Below are positions 29,983 to 39,887 of a stretch of DNA of 43,468 nucleotides, piece by piece. Made by a program: the position numbers and the translations under genes. Origin of the DNA: an uncultured Lachnospiraceae bacterium (GTDB lineage: Bacteria > Bacillota > Clostridia > Lachnospirales > Lachnospiraceae). The notes under the pieces were generated by a model. It was not told where the DNA came from. It did not search any database and was given only the letters and a program-made list of their open reading frames with translations. Numbering within the stretch: position 1 is the stretch's first letter; every line of letters starts with the position of its first letter. The stretch is taken from NCBI GenBank assembly GCA_947588005.1, contig CANPYE010000009.1, positions 1-43,468 of the forward strand, written 5' to 3'.

Positions 29983-31887
29983 ATGCTGTACCAGATCACA
30001 GACGGAACCGTATCCATGGGCGGCGAGACGGTGCTGTCCCACATAAGCTTTGAGATAAAAGGAAATGAAAAGATCGCTGTGGTTGGCCGCAACGGCGCCG
30101 GCAAGACGACCCTTCTGCGCCTTCTGGCCGGAGAAGCGGAGCTGGACCGGGACGATAAGCGGCTGACGCCGGGCGTCTATATGTCCAGACGGCTGAGCGC
30201 CGGCATGCTGCGCCAGCAGGCGGATCCCGCCGACCGGGAGAAGACCGTGGAGGAACTGCTGCTTGCCGGATGCCCGGGGAGAGGAGAGGCGGGACCAGCC
30301 GCCGGCACGAATGACAGTCTTTGCGGGAATCCGGCGCAGGAAGCGCTGTATTCCCGCGAGCGCTACGATTACGAGAAGGAATACGACCGTCTTTTCACCG
30401 GCTTCGGCTTTGACAAATCGGACAAATACCGCCGTCTCGGCGATTTCTCCGGGGGACAGCAGACGAAGATCCGGCTGATCCGGCTGCTGCTTGAAAAGCC
30501 GGATATCCTTCTTCTGGATGAGCCAACGAATCATCTGGATCTTGCGTCCGTGGAATGGCTGGAGCGGTATATCCGCAGCTATCCGGGCGCTGTCGTCCTG
30601 GTCAGTCACGACCGGTTCTTCCTGGATCAGACGGCGGAGGTGATCTATGAGCTGTCCGGAAACCGCCTGACGCGCTATCCGGGCAATTACACCCATTACC
30701 GCCAGGAGAAGGTGAAGAAGCTCCGGCTGCAGCAGAAGGCCTACGAACAGCAGCAGGAGGAGATCGCGCGGCTTACGGGGCTGATCGAACGTTTTAAGCA
30801 CAAACCGGCCAAGGCCGCTTTCGCCCGTTCCAGAAAGAAGCTCCTGGAGCGGACCTCCCTTGTGGAGAAACCGGAGACGGACGACGTCCATATCTTTACC
30901 GGGCCGATCACGCCGGATACGGCCGGAAGCAAATGGGTCCTGGAAGCGGAGCATCTGAAGATCGGCTACGACAGGCCGCTTCTGGAAATGGAGCTGCGTC
31001 TCCGCCGGGGCCAGAAGCTTGGCGTGCTGGGTCCTAACGGCGCGGGAAAGACCACATTTCTTAAGACGGCGGCGGGACGGATCCCGCCGATTTCGGGGAG
31101 CCTCAGGCTCGGCGCGAGGGTGACGGCCGGTTATTTTGACCAGCACTCCGCGCAGATCGAGTCGGAAAAAAGCGTGGCGGAGCATTTCCATGACTGCTTC
31201 CCGGCCCTTACCGAGAAGGAGACGCGGCAGATACTGGGGGCGTTCCTTTTTGGAGGCAGGGCGGCCCAGACGAAGGTGTCGGAGCTGTCCGGCGGGGAGA
31301 AGGCCCGGCTGGTGCTGGCGGAGCTTCTGCAGAGCCGGCCGAATTTCCTGATCCTGGACGAGCCGACGAATCACATGGATATTCAGGCGAAGGAGACGTT
31401 GGAGTCGGCTTTTCGGGCTTATGAGGGAACAATCCTGTTCGTTTCCCACGACCGGTATTTTCTCCGGCAGGTGGCGGACAGTATGCTGATTTTCGAGGAA
31501 GGGCAGGTGTTTTACTATCCGTTCGGATACGAGCATTATCTGGAGCGGCTGCGGAAGGGGGAGAACGGGGATTCCATCACGGCCCGCGTGAGCGCGGAGG
31601 ACGAGGCGCTGATCGCCGGGATCCGCGCCGTGCCAAGGGCGGAACGCCAAAGGCTTGCGGAAATCCCGGAGGAAGAAGCGTACGCAGACTGGCGGAGAAG
31701 GCTCGCAGGGGAGAAAATGGAACAGACGGCCCGGGCCGCACAGGAGAGCTTTGCGCGTCTTGAAGAAACATGGGAGACGGACCCGCAGAAAGAGGAGCAG
31801 CTCCGCGGGGATTACCAAAAAGCGTGGAACGCCTGGCACGAAGCCTGCCTGGAGTGGTATGACGCATACGTGGAAACGGAAATGTAA
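29983..31887 (+). CDS. ABC-F family ATPase (ribosome-associated)
   Basis: 634 residues from the ATG at 29983 (AAGGCGGA upstream); an ATG at 29956 is possible. Two soluble ABC domains without membrane segments: first Walker A GRNGAGKTT (about 35-43), SGGQQ and LLLDEPTNHLD; second GPNGAGKTT, LSGGEKARL and LILDEPTNHMD. The two are joined by the basic helical ABC-F linker (YRQEKVKKLRLQQKAYEQQ) that enters the ribosomal exit site. A charged C-terminal extension (about 520-634) has several Glu-, Lys- and Arg-rich helices. Members act in translation or in ribosome protection against antibiotics; nothing here proves resistance. The 291-base gap upstream holds only a weak extended -10 (TGATACACT, 29892-29900). 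Confidence 0.9.
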   Translation: MLYQITDGTVSMGGETVLSHISFEIKGNEKIAVVGRNGAGKTTLLRLLAGEAELDRDDKRLTPGVYMSRRLSAGMLRQQADPADREKTVEELLLAGCPGRGEAGPAAGTNDSLCGNPAQEALYSRERYDYEKEYDRLFTGFGFDKSDKYRRLGDFSGGQQTKIRLIRLLLEKPDILLLDEPTNHLDLASVEWLERYIRSYPGAVVLVSHDRFFLDQTAEVIYELSGNRLTRYPGNYTHYRQEKVKKLRLQQKAYEQQQEEIARLTGLIERFKHKPAKAAFARSRKKLLERTSLVEKPETDDVHIFTGPITPDTAGSKWVLEAEHLKIGYDRPLLEMELRLRRGQKLGVLGPNGAGKTTFLKTAAGRIPPISGSLRLGARVTAGYFDQHSAQIESEKSVAEHFHDCFPALTEKETRQILGAFLFGGRAAQTKVSELSGGEKARLVLAELLQSRPNFLILDEPTNHMDIQAKETLESAFRAYEGTILFVSHDRYFLRQVADSMLIFEEGQVFYYPFGYEHYLERLRKGENGDSITARVSAEDEALIAGIRAVPRAERQRLAEIPEEEAYADWRRRLAGEKMEQTARAAQESFARLEETWETDPQKEEQLRGDYQKAWNAWHEACLEWYDAYVETEM

Positions 31888-31904
31888 AATATTTGTATTT
31901 TTTC

Positions 31905-31934
31905 TTGTGGCGGTACAGGAAGATGTGATAGGAT
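31905..31934 (+). promoter_or_regulatory. possible promoter of the AGE isomerase gene
   Basis: TTGTGG (31905-31910), 18 bases, TAGGAT (31929-31934) with an extended TGA. It is placed 41 bases before the start codon. Confidence 0.45.
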
Positions 31935-31974
31935 AGAGAAAGAATATAAGTTATCATCAGGAGGGTGAGCATCT

Positions 31975-33225
31975 ATGGAAAAGGCAAAGAAATATCAGCT
32001 CGGCACGGCGGAGAACCGTGCGTTTCTGAAAGAAGTCGGGGAAGGGATCCTCCGGTTCGGAACGAGATTTCCTTCGCCGGGCGGTTCGTCCTATTACCTG
32101 GGAGACGACGGAACGCCCTGGACGGACAGGCCCAGGGAGACCTGGATCACCTCCCGCATGGTCCATGTGTACAGCATCGGCCATATGATGGGATATGAGG
32201 GCTGCGGGGAGCTGGCAGACCGGGGGCTTAAGGGCCTTATGGGAGAACTGCACGACGACGCGAACGGAGGCTGGTACGCGGGACTTAAGGCGGACGGCGG
32301 GTACCTTCCGACCAAACAGTGCTACGCCCACGCGTTTGTGATCCTGGCGGCGACCTCCGCGCTGCTGGCCGGACGGGAAGGCGCCGGAAAGCTTCTGAAA
32401 GACGCGTGCAGGCTGTACGATGAGAAATTCTGGAACGAGGCCGAGGGATTATCCTGCGATACCTGGAACACGGAATTTACGGAGCTGGACAGCTACCGCG
32501 GACTGAACGCCAATATGCATACGGTGGAGGCGTTCCTGGCGGCGGCCGACGCGGCGGGGGATGAGAAGTACCGCGTACGCGCCGGAAGGATCATCGATCA
32601 TGTGCTTACATGGGCGCAGCAGAATGACTGGCGGCTGCCGGAGCATTTCTCAAGCAGCTGGGAGGCGGATCTGGAGTGCAATAAGGAAAAACCGGATGAC
32701 CCGTTCAAGCCTTACGGCGCGACGCCGGGACACGGCATCGAGTGGGCGAGACTGATCACCCAGTGGGCGGTATCGGCCTATGGAGCGGCTTCCGAAACGA
32801 GCGCCCAATATCTGGATACGGCGAAGAAGCTGTACCGCAGGGCCGTATCCGACGCCTGGAACTGCGACGGAGCGCCGGGCATCGTCTATACGACGGACTG
32901 GAACGGCAGGGCGGTGGTCCACGACCGGATGCACTGGACGCTGGCCGAGGCCATCAACACCTCCGCAGTTCTTTACCGTGTTGCCGGCGAGGCGGAATAC
33001 GCAGAGGATTACGCGGCGTTTATGGAATATCTGGACACGACGGTGCTGGATCATGTCAATGGTTCCTGGTTCCACCAGCTCGACGAGAAGAACCGGCTGA
33101 TGGGAACGGTATGGCCCGGCAAATCGGATCTGTACCATGCGTTCCAGGCGACGCTGATTCCGTATAACGAGAAGACCGGCCTGTCGATTGCCGCGGCTGT
33201 GAAAGCGGCCGGACGGAAAGGGTGA
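31975..33225 (+). CDS. AGE-family sugar isomerase/epimerase, YihS-like (aldose-ketose isomerase)
   Basis: 416 residues, an (alpha/alpha)6-barrel enzyme. It closely follows E. coli YihS landmarks: TWITSRMVHVYSIGHMMG, GGWYAGL, YRGLNANMHTVEAFL, TPGHGIEWARL, and the C-terminal WFHQLDEKN and KSDLYHAFQ segments. Catalytic His residues (in NANMH and PGHGIEW) and the partner Glu are in place. YihS-like enzymes interconvert mannose/fructose/glucose or sulfoquinovose/sulfofructose; AGE-family isomerases also start sulfoglycolysis in gut Firmicutes. No sulfoglycolytic aldolase or transaldolase genes are adjacent, so the substrate is open. AGGAGGG lies upstream of the ATG, and a terminator follows. Confidence 0.85.
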   Translation: MEKAKKYQLGTAENRAFLKEVGEGILRFGTRFPSPGGSSYYLGDDGTPWTDRPRETWITSRMVHVYSIGHMMGYEGCGELADRGLKGLMGELHDDANGGWYAGLKADGGYLPTKQCYAHAFVILAATSALLAGREGAGKLLKDACRLYDEKFWNEAEGLSCDTWNTEFTELDSYRGLNANMHTVEAFLAAADAAGDEKYRVRAGRIIDHVLTWAQQNDWRLPEHFSSSWEADLECNKEKPDDPFKPYGATPGHGIEWARLITQWAVSAYGAASETSAQYLDTAKKLYRRAVSDAWNCDGAPGIVYTTDWNGRAVVHDRMHWTLAEAINTSAVLYRVAGEAEYAEDYAAFMEYLDTTVLDHVNGSWFHQLDEKNRLMGTVWPGKSDLYHAFQATLIPYNEKTGLSIAAAVKAAGRKG

Positions 33226-33233
33226 ATAAGCGG

Positions 33234-33266
33234 GCTGCTGCGGGATGTATTTCGCGGCAGCTTTTT
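33234..33266 (+). terminator. Rho-independent terminator after the AGE isomerase gene
   Basis: GCTGC-T-GCG (33234-33242) pairs with CGC-G-GCAGC (33253-33261), with one internal mismatch, followed by TTTTTAATATTT. Confidence 0.85.
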
Positions 33267-33335
33267 AATATTTCCATGTTATTTTTCTTCCCCGATGCAT
33301 AGGATTGGTATGAATAGCCGTGCCGGGAGGAACGC

Positions 33336-35072
33336 ATGCAGGATCAGAAGCTGGAAAATCTGCTGAATCTGGCGCTTGGAGCCACGAAAGAGGAACGGGA
33401 GCGGTCCGGGGAGCTGTCTTTGGGCTATAACGGCGCGGCGCGGACCTGGGAACTGATCGTGAAGCACAGCGAGCCGCTTGACGGGATGCTTTCGGAGCTG
33501 AATGAGGCCGGCGCCGGGATCAAGGCGGAGAGTCTGCTGAATAATTATTCGATCCTGACGGTGCCGGAGGATCTGGTGGAGAAAATATCGGAATATCCGC
33601 AGATCGAGTATGTGGAGAAGCCGAAACGACTGTATTTTGCCGCCGCTCAGGCTCGCTCCGCTTCCTGCGTCCCGCTGCTGCAGCTTTCCGAAAACGCGTA
33701 TCTTCCGAACCTGACGGGACGCGGCGTCCTGGTGGCGGTGATCGATTCCGGGATCGATTATTTCCATGAAGATTTCCGGAATGAGGACGGAACCACCAGG
33801 ATCGCGCTTTTGTGGGATCAGACGCTTGGGAGAGTGTTTACGCGTGAGGCGATCAATGAGGCGCTGGCCGCGGGAAGCCGCCTGGAGGCGGGACGGCTCG
33901 TGCCGTCGGCGGATGGAAGCGGTCACGGAACGGCGGCAGCGGGCATCGCGGCGGGGAACGGCCGGGAGAGCGGCGGGAAATACCGCGGCGTGGCGTACGA
34001 GAGCGAGCTGGTGGCGGTGAAGCTGGGAATTGCGGCTCCGGAGGGCTTTCCGCACACGACAGAGCTGATGCGCGCGCTGGACTTTTCGGCCCGGTACGCG
34101 GCGGCGGAGAAAAAGCCTGTAGCTGTGAATATCAGCTTCGGCAATACGTACGGTTCTCACGACGGAACCAGTCTTCTGGAAACATATATTGACGGAATCG
34201 CGTCCTACGGGCGGACTTCCATTGTGACCGGCACCGGCAATGAAGGCGCGCAGAACGGACACATCTCGGGAATGCTGACCGTCCGGGCTCCGGCGGAGAT
34301 CGAGCTGGCCGTCTCGGATTATGAAACCGGCTTAAGCGTCCAGCTCTGGAAAGAATATGTGGATGAGATGCGTATTTCCCTGATCGCGCCGGACGGCACC
34401 GAACTGGGACCGCTGCCGCCAGCGGCCGGAGTGCAGACGCTGGATCATAAGAATACGAGGATCCTTATATATTACGGAGAACCGGGACCCTACAGCGCGG
34501 CGCAGGAGATCTATTTTGACTTTATGCCCCGGTGGGGGGATTATCTGAGCGGCGGCTTTTGGAAATTCCGGCTGGCTCCGGAGCGGATCGTATTTGGAAG
34601 GTATGATTTCTGGCTGCCGTCCGCCGCGGTTCTTAATAAAGCTACCGGCTTTCTCGGAGCGACGCCGGATACGACGCTGACGATTCCTTCAACGGCGAGG
34701 GCGGCGATTTCCGTGGGAGCGTACGACAGTGCCTACCAGACATACGCGGACTTTTCCGGACGTGGGTTTACAAGGATGACCGGGCAGGTAAAGCCGGAGC
34801 TGGCGGCGCCGGGCGTGGGTATTATGGCGCCAAGGGCCGGCGGCGGCTACGAGGCGGTGACGGGAACCTCCTTCGCCGCGCCGGTCGTGAGCGGAAGCGC
34901 GGCGCTTCTGATGCAGTGGGGGATCGCGGACGGCAACGACGCGTTTCTCTACGGGGAGAAGCTGAAAGCGTATCTGATCCGGGGCGCCAGGCATCTGCCG
35001 GGATATTCCGCCTGGCCGAATCAGCAGCTTGGGTGGGGAGCGCTGTGCGTGCGGGACAGTCTGCCGGTCTGA
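33336..35072 (+). CDS. S8 (subtilisin) family peptidase, Csp-like
   Basis: 578 residues with no signal peptide. The catalytic triad is intact: D137 in VIDSGIDY, H197 in GSGHGTA and S512 in GTSFAAPVV, with oxyanion N302 in GTGNEGA. The N-terminal ~110 residues look like a propeptide (ILTVPEDLVEKISEYPQIEYVEKP), and the region between His and Ser holds the ~130-residue insertion typical of Csp proteases. Csp proteins of Clostridia process the spore cortex lytic enzyme SleC and sense germinants. Many Lachnospiraceae carry several copies, so this one may or may not act in germination. GGGAGG lies 6 bases before the ATG. Confidence 0.87.
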   Translation: MQDQKLENLLNLALGATKEERERSGELSLGYNGAARTWELIVKHSEPLDGMLSELNEAGAGIKAESLLNNYSILTVPEDLVEKISEYPQIEYVEKPKRLYFAAAQARSASCVPLLQLSENAYLPNLTGRGVLVAVIDSGIDYFHEDFRNEDGTTRIALLWDQTLGRVFTREAINEALAAGSRLEAGRLVPSADGSGHGTAAAGIAAGNGRESGGKYRGVAYESELVAVKLGIAAPEGFPHTTELMRALDFSARYAAAEKKPVAVNISFGNTYGSHDGTSLLETYIDGIASYGRTSIVTGTGNEGAQNGHISGMLTVRAPAEIELAVSDYETGLSVQLWKEYVDEMRISLIAPDGTELGPLPPAAGVQTLDHKNTRILIYYGEPGPYSAAQEIYFDFMPRWGDYLSGGFWKFRLAPERIVFGRYDFWLPSAAVLNKATGFLGATPDTTLTIPSTARAAISVGAYDSAYQTYADFSGRGFTRMTGQVKPELAAPGVGIMAPRAGGGYEAVTGTSFAAPVVSGSAALLMQWGIADGNDAFLYGEKLKAYLIRGARHLPGYSAWPNQQLGWGALCVRDSLPV

Positions 35073-35101
35073 ACAAAAATAAGAACATACGTTCGAAACG
35101 G

Positions 35102-35130
35102 TTGCTATTTCAGAAAAAATGTGGTATACT
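35102..35130 (+). promoter_or_regulatory. promoter of the DNA glycosylase gene
   Basis: TTGCTA (35102-35107), 17 bases, TATACT (35125-35130), about 60 bases upstream of the start at 35193. It may also read into the dgt-like and dnaG genes. Confidence 0.65.
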
Positions 35131-35192
35131 AAAATAGGTTTATCTGCCGCGATCGCGTCGGGACGGCAGAACCCGGAAAGGAGGCGGCTGTC

Positions 35193-35717
35193 ATGCCGGA
35201 ACGTACCCATCAGGTACATCTGTATGAACCGGTATACGATGCGCGTTCGAGGGTTCTGATCCTGGGGACGTTTCCGTCGGTAAAGTCCCGCGAGAACGGG
35301 TTTTACTACGGACATCCCCGCAACCGGTTCTGGCAGGTGCTGGCCGCGGTGACGGGCAGGCCGGTCCCTCATTCGATCGGCGAAAAGAAGGCCTTCCTTC
35401 TGGACAGCCGCATCGCGCTGTGGGACGTGATCGCGTCCTGCGATATAGCCGGTTCCAGCGACGCGAGCATTACGAATGTGGTTCCGACGGATATCAGCCG
35501 GATCTTAAAGGAGAGCCCGATCGAACGGATCTATGCCAACGGAACTGCGGCCGGACGTCTCTACGAGACCTGGCAGAAGAAGCAGTGCGGGAGGGAGATC
35601 ATTCTTCTTCCGTCCACCAGCCCGGCGAACGCTTCCTGGTCCTTCGAACGGCTTGCCGCCAGATGGTCCGAGCTGCTTTCGCTGGACAGTATCCCGCCCG
35701 CGTGTACGCGCGCTTGA
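35193..35717 (+). CDS. DNA-deoxyinosine glycosylase (uracil-DNA-glycosylase superfamily)
   Basis: 174 residues. LILGTFPSVKSRENGFYYGH and the following PRNRFW (about 23-48), ALWDVIASC, and a C-terminal STSPANASWSF are the marks of the hypoxanthine-DNA-glycosylase branch of the UDG superfamily. It would remove deaminated bases (hypoxanthine, possibly uracil) from DNA in base-excision repair. AAAGGAGG lies 9 bases before the ATG. It is placed beside the replication genes but has no special link to them that I can see. Confidence 0.87.
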   Translation: MPERTHQVHLYEPVYDARSRVLILGTFPSVKSRENGFYYGHPRNRFWQVLAAVTGRPVPHSIGEKKAFLLDSRIALWDVIASCDIAGSSDASITNVVPTDISRILKESPIERIYANGTAAGRLYETWQKKQCGREIILLPSTSPANASWSFERLAARWSELLSLDSIPPACTRA

Positions 35718-35770
35718 AACAGTCGTAAAATGAACGATCATGAAATATACATAGAACAGGGGGTGCCGGT

Positions 35771-36778
35771 ATGTTGGCCAGAGAGATGCTTGAACAGATG
35801 GAAGCGGAATATTTAAGCCCCTACGCGGCCCTGAGCCAGAATACCATGGGGCGGGACCGTTCGGAGCCGCTGTGCGATATGCGCCCGGAATACCAGAGGG
35901 ACCGGGACAGGATCCTGCACTGCAAGTCGTTCCGCAGACTGAAGCATAAGACGCAGGTTTTCCTGGCGCCGGAGGGCGACCATTACCGGACGCGTCTGAC
36001 GCACACGCTGGAGGTCTCGCAGATCGCCAGGACCATCGCCAAGACACTGCGCCTGAACGAGAGCCTGACGGAGGCCATCGCACTGGGGCACGATCTGGGC
36101 CACACGCCGTTCGGGCATTCCGGCGAGTATGTGCTGAACCAGATCTGCGAGGACGGATTTGTCCACGCGGTTCAGAGCGTCCGCGTGGTGGAAGTGCTTG
36201 AAAAGGACGGCCAGGGGCTGAACCTGACGAAGGAGGTGCGGGACGGGATCCTGAACCATCGGACGTCGGGCAGGCCTTCGACGCTGGAAGGGTGTATCGT
36301 GCGCCTTTCCGATAAGATCGCGTATATTAATCACGATATCGACGACGCCATCCGCGCGAAGATCTTTACAGAGAATGATCTTCCGCGGGAATACACGGAG
36401 GTGCTGGGCTGCAGCGTCCGGGACCGCCTGAATAATATGATCCACGACGTGATCGCTCAGAGCATGGACAAGCCGGCGATCCTCATGTCGCCGGACGTGG
36501 AGAAGGCCATGAAGGGCCTGCGCGTCTGGATGTTTGCCAATGTCTACAGCGGAAGCGTGGCCAAGAGCGAGGAAAAGAAGGCCCAGCAGCTGATCGAGAC
36601 GCTGTACCGGTATTATAGCGAGCATGCGGACCAGCTTCCGGACGAGTACCAGAGACTGATGAGCGACCGGGGAGAGAAGAAGGAGCGTGTGGTCTGCGAT
36701 TATATCGCGGGCATGAGCGACAGCTACGCGATTGACCGGTTTGAGGAGCTGTTTGTTCCGAAGGCCTGGAAGGCGTGA
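35771..36778 (+). CDS. deoxyguanosinetriphosphate triphosphohydrolase-like HD-domain protein
   Basis: 335 residues. Metal-binding HD residues are seen in RTRLTHTLEVSQIART, in GHDLGHTPFGHSGE, and in the later KIAYINHDIDDAI. The family splits dNTPs into deoxynucleoside and triphosphate; many Firmicute members have broad or unknown specificity. A dgt-like gene ahead of dnaG and rpoD is the usual order in Clostridia. It is preceded by GGGGGTG. Confidence 0.9.
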   Translation: MLAREMLEQMEAEYLSPYAALSQNTMGRDRSEPLCDMRPEYQRDRDRILHCKSFRRLKHKTQVFLAPEGDHYRTRLTHTLEVSQIARTIAKTLRLNESLTEAIALGHDLGHTPFGHSGEYVLNQICEDGFVHAVQSVRVVEVLEKDGQGLNLTKEVRDGILNHRTSGRPSTLEGCIVRLSDKIAYINHDIDDAIRAKIFTENDLPREYTEVLGCSVRDRLNNMIHDVIAQSMDKPAILMSPDVEKAMKGLRVWMFANVYSGSVAKSEEKKAQQLIETLYRYYSEHADQLPDEYQRLMSDRGEKKERVVCDYIAGMSDSYAIDRFEELFVPKAWKA

Positions 36779-36831
36779 GCGGCGGAAGGGGCTGGAAGTG
36801 CGGCTGAAAGAAGCGGAGAGGGGGTGTTCTC

Positions 36832-38721
36832 ATGTATTACGCGGACGACGTGGTGGAGGAAGTCCGTTCCAGGAACGACATCGTGGATGTTGTCTCCGGA
36901 TATGTGAAGCTGCAGAAGAAGGGCAGCAGCTATTTCGGACTGTGTCCCTTCCATCATGAGAAATCCCCGTCGTTTTCCGTTTCCCCGAATAAGCAGATGT
37001 ATTACTGCTTCGGCTGCGGCGCGGGCGGCAACGTCATCACATTTCTGATGGAATATGAGAACTATACCTTTCCGGAGGCGCTGAAGGTACTGGCCGACCG
37101 TGCGGGGATCGAGCTTCCGAAGCAGGAGATGTCGAAGGAGGCCAGAGCCCAGGCGGATCTTAAGATGACGCTTCTTGAGATCAATAAGCTGGCGGCCAAT
37201 TATTTTCACTATCAGTTAAAGCAGCCGCAGGGCAGGGCGGGATATGAGTATCTGTCGAAGCGCTGTTTAAGCGACGATACGATCCGGCACTTCGGCCTGG
37301 GATATTCGAACAAGACCAGCAACGATCTGTACCGCTATCTGAAAGGAAAGGGCTACGGCGACAGTATTCTCAAGGAATCGGGACTGTTCACCATATCGGA
37401 GCGGGGAACGTGGGACAAGTTCTGGAACCGGGTCATGTTCCCGATCATGGATACGAATAACCGGGTCATCGGATTCGGCGGCCGCGTCATGGGAGAGGGG
37501 GAACCCAAATACCTGAACTCTCCGGAGACGAAGCTGTTTGACAAGAGCCGGAATCTTTACGGACTTAACTTCGCCAGATCGACGCGGGAGAAGTATTTCC
37601 TGATCTGCGAGGGCTACATGGACGTGATCGCCATGCACCAGGCAGGTTTTACCAATGCGGTGGCCTCTCTTGGAACGGCGTTCACCACCCAGCACGCGTC
37701 GCTTCTGAAACGCTACACCAGCCAGGTGGTGCTGACCTACGACAGCGACGACGCGGGAGTGAAGGCGGCCCTGCGGGCGATCCCGATCCTGAAAGAGGTG
37801 GGGATCTCCTGTAAGGTGCTGAATATGAAGCCGTACAAGGATCCAGACGAATTTATCAAGAACCTGGGCGCCGACGCGTTCCGCAAACGGATCGACGAGG
37901 CGAAGAACAGCTTTCTGTTTGAGATCGACATACTGAAACGGGGATATGATCTGGAGGATCCGGAGCAGAAGACCAATTTCCACACGGCGGTGGCGAAGAA
38001 GCTTCTGGAATTTCCGGACGCCCTGGAGAGGGACAATTACATACAGGCGGTTTCCAGAGAGCAGTTTATCAATTATCAGGATCTGAAGCAGTTGGTAAGC
38101 AGGACGGCCGCGAGGCTCGGACCGGCGTGGGCCGAGACGAGACAGACGGCCGGCTATCGGGGTTATACGGATTCCGGCGGACCGTCTTTAGCGGCCGTCG
38201 GCGCAGGCGAACGGGGAGCGCGGGAGGAAACGCTTTATGAGCAGCGGGGCAGCCTGGCAGCGGGCGGCAGGACGCGGGGGCCGGGACAGAGGAAAAGGGA
38301 AAAGGACGACGGCGCGAAGCAGTCCCAGAGACTTCTGCTTACCTGGCTGATCGAGGATCCCCGGCTGTTTGATAAGATCCAGGGCATTATTACGCCGGAT
38401 GATTTTAAGGACGAGCTGTATCATACGGTGGCGCAGATGGTATTTGACGGACATGCGGCCGGCAATCTCTCGCCGGCCGGGATATTAAATCATTTCATCA
38501 ATGACGAGACACAATACAAGGAGGCAGCGGCGCTTTTCAATGCCAGTCTAAAGGATTCTCTCGGAAGTGAGGAGCAGAAAAAAGCGTTTTCGGAGACGGT
38601 GATAAAGGTGCGCAAAAACAGCCTGGACGAAGCCAGCAGAACGGCCGCGGATATCGGTCAGCTGCAGGAGATCATCAAGGCGCAGAGCGCGCTTAAGACC
38701 CTGCATATTTCCTTTGATTAG
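36832..38721 (+). CDS. dnaG: DNA primase
   Basis: 629 residues. CHC2 zinc finger near the N-terminus (CPFHHEKSPSF, then CFGCGAGG), the RNA polymerase domain with the EGYMDVI TOPRIM motif and DSDDAG, and a C-terminal DnaB-interacting region. Makes RNA primers at the fork with DnaB helicase. A Gly-, Arg- and Glu-rich low-complexity linker (about 440-490) precedes the C-terminal domain. It is part of the conserved dnaG-rpoD operon. Confidence 0.97.
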   Translation: MYYADDVVEEVRSRNDIVDVVSGYVKLQKKGSSYFGLCPFHHEKSPSFSVSPNKQMYYCFGCGAGGNVITFLMEYENYTFPEALKVLADRAGIELPKQEMSKEARAQADLKMTLLEINKLAANYFHYQLKQPQGRAGYEYLSKRCLSDDTIRHFGLGYSNKTSNDLYRYLKGKGYGDSILKESGLFTISERGTWDKFWNRVMFPIMDTNNRVIGFGGRVMGEGEPKYLNSPETKLFDKSRNLYGLNFARSTREKYFLICEGYMDVIAMHQAGFTNAVASLGTAFTTQHASLLKRYTSQVVLTYDSDDAGVKAALRAIPILKEVGISCKVLNMKPYKDPDEFIKNLGADAFRKRIDEAKNSFLFEIDILKRGYDLEDPEQKTNFHTAVAKKLLEFPDALERDNYIQAVSREQFINYQDLKQLVSRTAARLGPAWAETRQTAGYRGYTDSGGPSLAAVGAGERGAREETLYEQRGSLAAGGRTRGPGQRKREKDDGAKQSQRLLLTWLIEDPRLFDKIQGIITPDDFKDELYHTVAQMVFDGHAAGNLSPAGILNHFINDETQYKEAAALFNASLKDSLGSEEQKKAFSETVIKVRKNSLDEASRTAADIGQLQEIIKAQSALKTLHISFD

Positions 38722-38759
38722 GGCTAAACTATATGCAGACTGCGGAAAGGTAGGACCAT

Positions 38760-39887
38760 ATGGACGAAAAGGTATTGGGATTTGAGGAAAAACTGCAGCA
38801 GCTTCTGGCGGAGGCCAGAAAGAAGCGGAATACCCTGGACAGCCAGGAGATTCAAAGTTTTTTTGCCGGCGACGACCTGGATTCGGATAAATGGGACGCG
38901 GTCTATGACTTTCTGGATTCGAACCAGGTGGATGTGATCCATATGGGCGGGGGGGACGATCTGGATCTGGATCTGTTTCTGGATGAGGAGATGGATCTGG
39001 ATAACGAAGAAGAAATCGACCTGGAGAAGATCGACCTGTCCGTACCGGAAGGCGTGGGGACGGAAGATCCGGTCCGCATGTACCTGAAAGATATCGGCAA
39101 GATCCCGCTCCTTACCATGGAGGAGGAGATCGAGATAGCCAAACGGATCGAATTGGGGGATGAGGAAGCGAAGAAGCGTCTGGCCGAGGCGAACCTGCGG
39201 CTCGTGGTAAGCATCGCCAAGCGCTATGTCGGGCGCGGCATGCAGTTTCTGGATCTGATCCAGGAAGGCAATCTGGGGCTTATCAAAGCCGTGGAGAAGT
39301 TTGATTATACGAAGGGATATAAGTTCAGCACCTATGCGACCTGGTGGATCCGGCAGGCCATTACCAGGGCCATCGCCGATCAGGCCAGGACGATCCGGAT
39401 ACCGGTGCATATGGTGGAGACGATCAACCGGCTGATCCGCACATCGAGACAGCTTCTGCAGGAGCTGGGCCGGGAGCCGCAGCCGGAGGAGATCGCGGAG
39501 CGGATGGAGATGCCGGTGGACCGGGTACGGGAGATCATGAAGATCTCGCAGGAGCCGGTGTCGCTGGAGACGCCCATCGGCGAGGAGGAAGACAGCCATC
39601 TCGGCGATTTCCTTCCGGACGACCATGTGGCGGTACCGGTGGACGCGGCTACGTATACGCTGCTTCACGAGCAGCTTCTGGAGGTTTTGGAGACGCTGAC
39701 CGACAGGGAGCAGAAGGTATTAAAGCTCCGTTTCGGGCTGGACGACGGCCGGCCGAGGACGCTTGAGGAGGTCGGAAAGGAATTTAACGTGACCAGGGAG
39801 CGCATCCGCCAGATCGAGGCGAAGGCGCTCCGAAAGCTCCGTCATCCCAGCCGCAGCAAGAAGCTGAAGGATTATCTGGATGAGTAG
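38760..39887 (+). CDS. rpoD: primary sigma factor (sigma-70/SigA)
   Basis: 375 residues. Region 1.1 is short with a very acidic stretch (about 55-85, many Asp and Glu). Regions 1.2-2.4 are complete ([44 protein letters not shown]) and region 4 ends with the helix-turn-helix [20 protein letters not shown]. Provides recognition of the TTGACA/TATAAT promoters noted in this window. The stop overlaps the next gene's ATG. Confidence 0.98.
   Translation: MDEKVLGFEEKLQQLLAEARKKRNTLDSQEIQSFFAGDDLDSDKWDAVYDFLDSNQVDVIHMGGGDDLDLDLFLDEEMDLDNEEEIDLEKIDLSVPEGVGTEDPVRMYLKDIGKIPLLTMEEEIEIAKRIELGDEEAKKRLAEANLRLVVSIAKRYVGRGMQFLDLIQEGNLGLIKAVEKFDYTKGYKFSTYATWWIRQAITRAIADQARTIRIPVHMVETINRLIRTSRQLLQELGREPQPEEIAERMEMPVDRVREIMKISQEPVSLETPIGEEEDSHLGDFLPDDHVAVPVDAATYTLLHEQLLEVLETLTDREQKVLKLRFGLDDGRPRTLEEVGKEFNVTRERIRQIEAKALRKLRHPSRSKKLKDYLDE

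Noticed and set aside
29932-31839. 635-codon open frame on the minus strand opposite the ABC-F gene
   Set aside because: Composition is Arg/Pro/Leu-rich with no domain; it mirrors a GC-rich coding gene whose plus-strand product has all ABC-F motifs.
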